This document shows, one piece after another, positions 58,126-64,000 of a stretch of 64,000 bases of DNA. Location of the stretch: contig JAZRKJ010000039.1 in assembly GCA_045646245.1 (NCBI GenBank), positions 1 to 64,000 on the forward strand, written 5' to 3'. The notes beneath the pieces are model-generated. The model saw nothing but the letters and a program-made list of their open reading frames with translations. It ran no database searches and had not been told where the DNA came from. Numbering within the stretch: position 1 is the stretch's first letter; every line of letters starts with the position of its first letter. Made by a program: the position numbers and the translations under genes. This DNA is from SIG607 sp045646245. Its GTDB lineage: Bacteria; Bacillota; Clostridia; Oscillospirales; Acutalibacteraceae.

Positions 58126-60528
58126 CTACTTATTGGGTTTTACCTTCCAAATATTATTTGCGTAGTCTGCAATAGAACGGTCAGCCGCAAAAATGCCCGA
58201 TTCTGCAATATTAACAAGCGACATCTTGTTCCAAACTGCGGTATCTTTGTAAAGAGCGGCGGCTTTTTCGTGGGCAGCGCAGTAATCGTTGAAGTCTGCA
58301 AGTGCCATATAGGTGTCCATTCCCGTAATGGTGCGGTAGATATTATCGAACTGCTGTCCGCCTATACCTTTTTCAATATAATCAAGAGCAGATTTTAGCT
58401 TTTCGTTGTTGCAATAATAGTTAACGGGGTTGTAGCCCTGATTTTGAAGTGCCATAACTTCGGGAGTGTGCATACCGAAGATAATAATGTTATCGTCGCC
58501 TACAGCCTTGTGTATTTCAACGTTTGCGCCGTCTTCAGTACCAAGAGTTACCGCGCCGTTCATCATAAATTTCATATTACCCGTACCTGAAGCTTCGGTA
58601 GAAGCAAGAGAAATTTGTTCGCTGATTTCGGCGGCGGGAATCATAAGTTCTGCCAAAGTCACCTTATAATCCTCAAGGAAAAGTACCTTTAATTTGTCGT
58701 TAACGGTACGGTCGTTTTCAATTTCTTTGCTGAGTCGGCAAATCATATTGATGATTTGCTTTGCAAGAAGGTAACCCGGAGCCGCTTTAGCGCCAAAAAT
58801 ATAGGTTTTGGGAGTAAAGTCGGCGTTGGGATTGTTTTTCAAATAGAGATAATCGGAAATAATATGCAAAGCGTTAAGGTGTTGGCGCTTATATTCGTGC
58901 AAACGTTTTACCTGCATATCAAAAACAGAATCAGGGTCAATAGAAACGCCGATGTTTTCTTTGACGTAATTTGAAAGACGTACTTTGTTAGAACGTTTGA
59001 TTTCACCCAGCTTCTGAAGTACTGCCTTATCATCTTCAAATTTCCTGAGTTCCGATAAATGTGAAGCGTCCATTATAAACTTGTCGCCGATAAGCTCGGT
59101 AAGATAATCGGTTAAAGCAGGGTTGGCTTGACAAAGCCATCTTCTGTGGGCAATACCGTTTGTTACATTGGTGAATTTTTCGGGTGTGAGCTTATAATAA
59201 TCGTTAAACAGGGAATCGGTAAGAATTTTACTGTGAAGCTTTGAAACGCCGTTTACTTTATGGGAAGCCACTACGCTTAAATTAGCCATTCTTACTACGC
59301 CGCCCGAAATAACCGCGGTGTCTTCAACAAGTCTTGCATCTCCTGTCTTTTCCCAGATATGAAGTCTTTGACGGTTGTCGATTTCCTTTACAATCTGATA
59401 AATACGGGGGAGTCTGTGGCGGAACATATCTTCTTGCCAACACTCAAGCGCTTCCTTCATAATGGTGTGGTTGGTGTAAGCAACGGTGCCTTGGACTATC
59501 TTCCACGCTTTGTCCCAATCGTAACCGCATTCGTCAAGTAAATATCTCATAAGTTCGGGAACGGTGAGAGCAGGGTGGGTATCGTTAATGTGAATAGCTA
59601 CCTTTTCGGCAAGATTGTCTAAGGTGTTGTAAGTGCGTAAATGACGGTTTAAAATATCTTGAATAGAAGCCGAAACAAGGAAATATTGCTGACGAAGACG
59701 AAGGGATTTACCTTCTGCGTGGTTATCTTCGGGGTAAAGCACCTTGCTTATAACTTCTGCCATTGCCTTTTGTTCCATAGCGCGTACGTAATCGCCCTGA
59801 TTAAAAGCAGACATATCAATTTCCTGACATTCCGCGCTCCAAAGACGAAGTGCGTTGACGGTTTTGCCGTCTTTACCCGCAACCATAAGGTCGTAAGGCA
59901 TTGCGTGGACTGTTGTGTAATCAACGTGTTCAACGTGATGGAAATGATTATCCCACGATTCAACAATTTTACCGTCGAAATGAACGTCTACCGCGGAAGC
60001 GGGACGGGGTTCTAACCAAACCTCGCCGCCCGGAAGCCAAAAATCGGGCATTTCGGTTTGCCAACCTTCTACTATCTTTTGACGGAAAATACCGTATTCA
60101 TAACGAATACAATAACCCATGGCGGGATAACCGCCGGTGGAAAGACCGTCAAGGAAACAAGCGGCAAGCCTTCCAAGACCGCCGTTGCCAAGGCCTGCGT
60201 CGGGTTCTAATTCATACAAAGTATCAAGCTTAACCTTAAATTTATTAAGCGCCTTTCTCATCGGCTCTACAAGGTCAAGGTTAAAAAGCGTGTTTTTAAA
60301 GGAACGTCCCATAAGGAATTCCATACTTAAATAATAAACGGTTTTAGACTGTTGCTTTTTTGTTTCTTCTTTAAATTTTGTTCTGCGTTCTCTCATAATA
60401 TCACGCATCACCAAAGCGCAGGCTTTATAAAAAAGCTCGTCAGATGCTTGAGCAGGAGTAACACCGAAATTGTGGGAAAGTTTCTTTTCGATCATTTCCG
60501 CTAGCATTGTGTGATTGTAGCCGTTCAT
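58126..60528 (-). CDS. glgP: Glycogen/starch phosphorylase
   Basis: This PLP enzyme releases glucose-1-phosphate from alpha-1,4-glucan. The 800-residue protein has the N-terminal LSMEFLMGRS and LGNGGLGRLAACFLDGLSTGGYPAMGY blocks, GIAHRRWL, QVKRLHEYKRQ, and the PLP lysine in EASGTGNMKFMMNGA with GTEDGANVEI. Length is normal. No regulatory extension is seen. With the GH13 enzyme it forms a two-gene glucan breakdown unit. An extended -10 (TTGGTATACT, around 60571-60561 on the minus strand) may drive it; no clear -35 is seen. Confidence 0.96.
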   Translation of the reverse strand: MNGYNHTMLAEMIEKKLSHNFGVTPAQASDELFYKACALVMRDIMRERRTKFKEETKKQQSKTVYYLSMEFLMGRSFKNTLFNLDLVEPMRKALNKFKVKLDTLYELEPDAGLGNGGLGRLAACFLDGLSTGGYPAMGYCIRYEYGIFRQKIVEGWQTEMPDFWLPGGEVWLEPRPASAVDVHFDGKIVESWDNHFHHVEHVDYTTVHAMPYDLMVAGKDGKTVNALRLWSAECQEIDMSAFNQGDYVRAMEQKAMAEVISKVLYPEDNHAEGKSLRLRQQYFLVSASIQDILNRHLRTYNTLDNLAEKVAIHINDTHPALTVPELMRYLLDECGYDWDKAWKIVQGTVAYTNHTIMKEALECWQEDMFRHRLPRIYQIVKEIDNRQRLHIWEKTGDARLVEDTAVISGGVVRMANLSVVASHKVNGVSKLHSKILTDSLFNDYYKLTPEKFTNVTNGIAHRRWLCQANPALTDYLTELIGDKFIMDASHLSELRKFEDDKAVLQKLGEIKRSNKVRLSNYVKENIGVSIDPDSVFDMQVKRLHEYKRQHLNALHIISDYLYLKNNPNADFTPKTYIFGAKAAPGYLLAKQIINMICRLSKEIENDRTVNDKLKVLFLEDYKVTLAELMIPAAEISEQISLASTEASGTGNMKFMMNGAVTLGTEDGANVEIHKAVGDDNIIIFGMHTPEVMALQNQGYNPVNYYCNNEKLKSALDYIEKGIGGQQFDNIYRTITGMDTYMALADFNDYCAAHEKAAALYKDTAVWNKMSLVNIAESGIFAADRSIADYANNIWKVKPNK

Positions 60529-60600
60529 AATCGTTCTTCCTTTCGAAAAATTTTAATAATAGTATACCAATTTTTTTATATAATATTATATTAACTCATT

Positions 60601-60629
60601 TTGACAAAAAATGCAATAGTTATTATAGT
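60601..60629 (+). promoter_or_regulatory. Strong promoter-like site on the plus strand, no known gene
   Basis: A perfect TTGACA (60601-60606) and TATAGT (60624-60629) are exactly 17 nt apart. Downstream a GAGGTGAAA-ATG leads into a 10-codon frame that runs through the hairpin at 60722-60746, and any longer transcript would be antisense to cls. Confidence 0.5.
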
Positions 60630-60714
60630 TTAAAATTACGTACTTTTTTATGCTAAATTACTAAAAATAATTGGATTTTGTTGTTTTAATATTGTGAAAG
60701 AGGTGAAAATGCAC

Positions 60715-60746
60715 AAAAAACGGCTGTCAGAGAACTTCTGACAGCC
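60715..60746 (-). terminator. Terminator of cls
   Basis: On the minus strand GGCTGTCAGA (60746-60737) and TCTGACAGCC (60731-60722) pair perfectly over 10 bp with a 5-nt loop, then GTTTTTT. Confidence 0.9.
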
Positions 60747-60752
60747 TGAATT

Positions 60753-62279
60753 TTACATAAGCGGAGAGAATATGTGGAGTATCCATTGCTTAAAGCGGGT
60801 GGATAATTTGCGTTTTGACCATTCTTCGTTGGTTATTTGTTTGCAATCCTTTATCATATCGTCAAAATGGATACGTATATCTCTTATTGCGTCTTCGCAG
60901 GTGAACCAAACGCCGCATTCGAAATGGAAATAAAAACTTCTGTAATCCATATTTACCGTGCCGATGGTAGCGCTTTTGTCGTCGGAAAGGAAAATTTTGG
61001 AATGCATAAATCCCGGGGTGTATTCATAAATTTCCACACCTGCTTCCAAAAGCTCGGCGTAATAATATTGGGTAACGGGATGTACGTATTTTTTGTCGGG
61101 AACAAACGGGGTAATTATTCTTATTTTTACCCCCGCTTTTGCCGCAAGCAGTATTGCGTTGTTCATTGTATCGTCAAGGATGAGGTAAGGCGTTGCAATA
61201 TCTACGTACCTGTGGGCGGTATTCAGCATTTGCAGGTATATTCCTTCGGCGGTACTTTTGGAATCCATAGGGCTGTCACTGTATGGTAATACGTAACCGT
61301 CCGAAAAAGCGGGTTTTGATAATAAATGACCTGACATAAGAATTTGTTTGCCGGTGGTATATTCCCACATTGTACAGAACATAATTACAAAACTGTCAAC
61401 GGCGCTTCCCGTAATCATAACGGCGCAATCCATCCAATAACCGAAACGGTTAAATTCGTTTATATATTCGTCGGCAAGGTTTATGCCACCCGTAAAGGCA
61501 ACGTTGCCGTCGATAACAATTATTTTTCTGTGATTTCGGTTATTCATAACCATATTAAGCGACGGCTTTATGGGGCAAAAAACAGCAACTTCTATGCCGA
61601 GCTTTCTAAGCCTTGTCATAAAATCGGGATGTTGGCGTTTAATAGAACCGAAGTCGTCGAAAATTACCTTTATTTCTACCCCTTGTGCGGACTTTTCTTT
61701 GAGAATTTTATATACTTCGTTCCACATTTTCCCGTCTGCAATAATAAAATATTCAATAAAAATATATTTTTTTGCTTTTTTAAGTTCTTCAATAAGTTTG
61801 GGCAGAAAAACTTCGCCGGGAGAAAGGTATTTGATTGAGGTGTCTTTGTATACGGGGAAGCCGGATTCGTTGTGAAGGTAGGTTGCTTGGCGCGAACGGG
61901 GATTGTCTTCAAAATCAATAAGACGCATAACCGCCGGGTCTTGTTCTAAATATTTCGAATAACGTTCTTCACATTTGTTATACTTCTTTTTAAGATGGGG
62001 GAAGGTTCTTTGTCCGCCCCAAAGTGTATAAATAAACAGTCCGAAAACAGGAAGCACAAGTATAAAGGCTATCCAAGCAATTTTATAGTTGGGGTTTCCG
62101 CGTTTGTTGATAATATAAAGTACGGTGATGATTCCTATGACTTCAAACAAAGCGAAAACAGGAAAGAAACGGTTCTGCAGAGTAATCGCACCGATAAGCA
62201 TACTCACAATTGCTATAATAAGACCCAGAGCGGTAAGTATTACGCGGGTTTTAATTCGTATACCTCTTTTCTTTTTCAC
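60753..62279 (-). CDS. cls: Cardiolipin synthase (phospholipase D family)
   Basis: Cls condenses two phosphatidylglycerol molecules to cardiolipin in the membrane. The 508-residue protein has two N-terminal membrane helices (about 10-60), a third short hydrophobic segment with IAWIAFILVLPVFGLFIY (about 68-85), and the two HKD motifs: NHRKIIVIDG (around residue 245) and HSKIFLSDDKSATIGTVNMDYRS (around 425). The SD is a GAGGTGATAAAGTG sequence upstream of the ATG. It forms a single-gene unit ended by the terminator at 60715-60746. Confidence 0.95.
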   Translation of the reverse strand: MKKKRGIRIKTRVILTALGLIIAIVSMLIGAITLQNRFFPVFALFEVIGIITVLYIINKRGNPNYKIAWIAFILVLPVFGLFIYTLWGGQRTFPHLKKKYNKCEERYSKYLEQDPAVMRLIDFEDNPRSRQATYLHNESGFPVYKDTSIKYLSPGEVFLPKLIEELKKAKKYIFIEYFIIADGKMWNEVYKILKEKSAQGVEIKVIFDDFGSIKRQHPDFMTRLRKLGIEVAVFCPIKPSLNMVMNNRNHRKIIVIDGNVAFTGGINLADEYINEFNRFGYWMDCAVMITGSAVDSFVIMFCTMWEYTTGKQILMSGHLLSKPAFSDGYVLPYSDSPMDSKSTAEGIYLQMLNTAHRYVDIATPYLILDDTMNNAILLAAKAGVKIRIITPFVPDKKYVHPVTQYYYAELLEAGVEIYEYTPGFMHSKIFLSDDKSATIGTVNMDYRSFYFHFECGVWFTCEDAIRDIRIHFDDMIKDCKQITNEEWSKRKLSTRFKQWILHIFSPLM

Positions 62280-62368
62280 TTTATCACCTCGTTTTGCTTT
62301 TTGTTTAAAGTTTTCCTTTAAATATTAACACATTATTTGGAAATATACAATTATTTTACCGAAAAAAC

Positions 62369-62397
62369 TTGAAAAAGATAATCGTCGGGAGTATTAT
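62369..62397 (+). promoter_or_regulatory. Promoter of the TIM-barrel isomerase gene
   Basis: TTGAAA (62369-62374) and TATTAT (62392-62397) are 17 nt apart, followed by an ATCAATTGAT palindrome (62401-62410) that could be an operator at the start of transcription. Confidence 0.6.
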
Positions 62398-62430
62398 ATA
62401 ATCAATTGATTATGATTTGGAGTGGTAATT

Positions 62431-63357
62431 ATGGTTTACAGCGTATCAACCGCAAATTTGATTATTGACAAAGAATCTGCCGAACAAAACTTTCCCGTTT
62501 TAAAAGAAGCGGGTTTCGGCGCAATTGATTTGAATTTCGACACTATTTTCGGTAAAACCGGCGGAAACCTTTGGAAAAAACCTTTTGTTAAAAGTTCTTT
62601 TTACGAATTGGCCGATAAAGAATTTTACGAATATCTTGACGGTATAAAGTCTGCCGCAGAGAAAAACGGTATTAAGTTCGGTCAATGCCACGCGCCCTTT
62701 CCGTCTTATAAATTTGATGCGGAAGAAGGCGTAAATGAATATATAGTAAAAGTGATTAAAAGAACTATTGCTGCGGCGGGGTATCTTAATTGTCCGTATA
62801 TTATTATTCACCCCATTAACTATGCTTTCGGAAGCACGGCGGAAAAGGAAGAGATTTTTAAGGTAAACGTTAATTTTTACGCTCAGTTTATTGATGAACT
62901 TAAAAAGTATAACGTGGTTTGCTGTCTTGAAAATATGTGGGTGCAATATAAGAAAAAGATTTATGAATCCACTTGCAACGATTACGACGAAGTTAACCGT
63001 TATATTGACGTTCTTAATGAAAAAGCAGGCGCTGAATGCTTCGCTTTTTGCCTTGATACGGGACACGCGGTTATAACAGGCGCGAATATTCGTTTCGCCA
63101 TTAAAACTCTGGGCAAAAACCTTAAAGCGCTTCACTTACACGAAGTGGACGGTATATGCGATAATCACACTATGCCGTACACCTTGGGAGCGGTGGATTG
63201 GAATGATATTATGTGTGCGCTCAGAGATTATGGCTACAGCGGTACTCTTAATTTCGAAGCGGCAAATTCGTGGTTAATGTTCCCGAAAGAATTATGGAGT
63301 CATGCAGTTAAAATGCTTGGCGCAATAGAAAAGTATTTTTGTGATAAATATTTTTAA
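62431..63357 (+). CDS. Sugar phosphate isomerase/epimerase family (xylose-isomerase-like TIM barrel)
   Basis: The 308-residue protein is an AP-endonuclease-2-like TIM barrel. Motifs that hold the metal are visible: GQCHAPF (His), IIIHPINY (His), VCCLENMW (Glu), FCLDTGHAVITG (Asp, His), LHLHEVDGICDNHTMPYTLGAVDW and LNFEAANSW (Glu). This is the full set for an isomerase or epimerase. The substrate is unknown. Start at 62431 follows TTGGAGTGG by 5-6 nt. It converges with the amidase gene; their stop codons overlap. Confidence 0.85.
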   Translation: MVYSVSTANLIIDKESAEQNFPVLKEAGFGAIDLNFDTIFGKTGGNLWKKPFVKSSFYELADKEFYEYLDGIKSAAEKNGIKFGQCHAPFPSYKFDAEEGVNEYIVKVIKRTIAAAGYLNCPYIIIHPINYAFGSTAEKEEIFKVNVNFYAQFIDELKKYNVVCCLENMWVQYKKKIYESTCNDYDEVNRYIDVLNEKAGAECFAFCLDTGHAVITGANIRFAIKTLGKNLKALHLHEVDGICDNHTMPYTLGAVDWNDIMCALRDYGYSGTLNFEAANSWLMFPKELWSHAVKMLGAIEKYFCDKYF

Positions 63358-64000
63358 GAGTGTTGCGATTTGAAATATTCCGCAATACCTTTAACAAGAG
63401 CTTTAGCGCAGGCCCGTTGGTGGTCTGCGTTTTGCATATTCGCTCTGTCTGAGTCGTCGTCTAAAAAGCCGTTTTCGGTAAGTACCGACGGGCAAATTCC
63501 AAGTCTGTTAAGGAAAAAGTAATGCCACATTGTACCGTTGGAGCGTCGGTATAATTGCGCTTTCCACGTTTCTTTGTATATGTAGTTGGCAGGGGAGGCG
63601 GAGTAGGGGTTGAAATAGTACGAACCGAACCCGTTGGAACCGCCGCCGTTTCGGTGAATTGAAATAAGAAAGTCGGGTTCCGTTTCAAGTACTTTCGCGT
63701 ACCTTTCATAAGTGTTAAGCGAGGTATCGTCACGACGCGTCATAATAACCGTAGCTCCCGCCGCTTCCAATTCTTCTTCTAAAATAAAGGCTAAGGAAAG
63801 GTTGGAATTTGATTCTTTTAAACCGCCTTCAGCGCCGCCCGAATCATTTCCGCCGTGACCGGCATCAACCACTATTACCTTGTCGTAAAGGCCTATGCCG
63901 TATTGGTTTTCGGCAGGGTAAATTCGTGTGGGTTCAAGGAAACGAAAAACCAAACAGTCATCTTGGTCGTATTCAGCGCGCCAGCCGTAAAATTTCCCTG
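63354..64000 (-). CDS. N-acetylmuramoyl-L-alanine amidase (Amidase_3), C-terminal part only
   Basis: The reading frame enters from the right edge of the window without a stop, so the N-terminus is missing. The visible part, about 215 residues, contains the zinc amidase domain: VIVVDAGHGGNDSG (zinc His), ESNSNLSLAFILEEELEAAG (zinc Glu), VIMTRRDDT, DFLISIHRNGG (zinc His) and VLTENGFLDDDSD (catalytic Glu). This enzyme cuts the bond between MurNAc and the stem peptide. The region before the domain (GWRAEYD...) suggests an additional N-terminal domain. A TTG at 63953 could be read as a start but the frame runs on through it. Confidence 0.88.
   Translation of the reverse strand, partial: GKFYGWRAEYDQDDCLVFRFLEPTRIYPAENQYGIGLYDKVIVVDAGHGGNDSGGAEGGLKESNSNLSLAFILEEELEAAGATVIMTRRDDTSLNTYERYAKVLETEPDFLISIHRNGGGSNGFGSYYFNPYSASPANYIYKETWKAQLYRRSNGTMWHYFFLNRLGICPSVLTENGFLDDDSDRANMQNADHQRACAKALVKGIAEYFKSQHS

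Larger units (their letters stand above)
60529..60752. other. Intergenic stretch between cls and glgP
   Basis: No gene of normal size is present. It holds the probable glgP promoter, the plus-strand promoter-like site at 60601-60629, a possible 10-residue reading frame on the plus strand (ATG 60709-60711) behind an ideal SD (GAGGTG), and the cls terminator. Confidence 0.5.

Noticed and set aside
60709..60741. The 10-codon frame after the plus-strand promoter as an annotated gene
   Set aside because: It is too short to support as a coding gene without conservation; it is kept only as a finding.
1..64000. tRNA, rRNA, CRISPR array, prophage, transposase or integrase genes
   Set aside because: None was seen by eye on either strand: no CCA-ended cloverleaf, no regular direct repeats with spacers, and no recombinase or phage proteins.

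Overview
The window reads as a chromosomal segment of a low-to-medium GC, endospore-lineage Firmicute, most likely an uncultured gut-type member of the Clostridia (Oscillospirales/Eubacteriales). The evidence is AddAB instead of RecBCD, a GerW (YtfJ) and a BofA sporulation protein, ScpAB, the YfmF/YfmH peptidase pair, a DUF1540 protein, a ThiI without rhodanese domain, and purine-rich ribosome binding sites with several TTG starts. No tRNA, rRNA, CRISPR array, prophage or insertion sequence was seen. This is mostly a core-gene region with a carbohydrate-use block at the right end.

Layout. 1-430: a palindrome-rich intergenic element cut by the window edge, then the rpsB promoter and leader. 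0.4-2.2 kb: rpsB-tsf. 2.2-2.8 kb: a structured RNA ending in a terminator, directly in front of a small lipoprotein gene. 2.9-5.8 kb (minus): murI, a DUF1934 gene and argS. 6.0-10.7 kb: M50 peptidase, scpA, scpB, gerW, a D,D-carboxypeptidase, rluB and a small GNAT-like gene. 10.7-24.6 kb: secG, bofA, addB, addA, the M16 pair, lgt, folD, a membrane protein and an HtrA-like protein that has lost its catalytic His and Ser. 24.6-31.3 kb (minus): cysteine desulfurase, thiI, a CinA/sortase-like fusion, a second MoCF-like membrane protein and a small-multidrug-export family gene. 31.4-34.4 kb: rplS, lepB, rbgA, rnhB, yraN. 34.4-38.9 kb: a DUF1540 gene, a metallophosphoesterase, tig with an unusual histone-H1-like tail, clpP and clpX. 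39-50.8 kb: GH2 enzyme, nicotinate phosphoribosyltransferase, lipoprotein, azlCD, pcrA, two membrane proteins and two tandem RlmD-family methyltransferases. 50.9-51.3 kb: a small Cys-rich gene preceded by the second copy of the structured RNA. 51.4-64 kb: YbaK-type deacylase, an AraC regulator divergent from a glycosidase/SDR/mannonate-dehydratase-like operon, a GH13 enzyme with glgP, a cardiolipin synthase, a TIM-barrel isomerase and a partial amidase.

Most notable. (1) Two paralogous RNAs at 2208-2359 (+) and 51112-51287 (-) share two invariant blocks, covarying stems, a UUCG-capped terminator, the same promoter geometry and the same 18-19 nt distance from the T-run to the start codon of a small downstream gene. 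This looks like a cis-acting attenuator or riboswitch-like class, or a dual sRNA/leader, that I do not recognise. (2) A CinA/PncC enzyme is fused through a membrane helix to an extracellular class-B-sortase-like domain whose catalytic His and Cys are Gln and Thr. (3) The HtrA-like protein has Ser and Asp in place of the catalytic His and Ser. Two surface pseudoenzymes therefore sit in adjacent operons.
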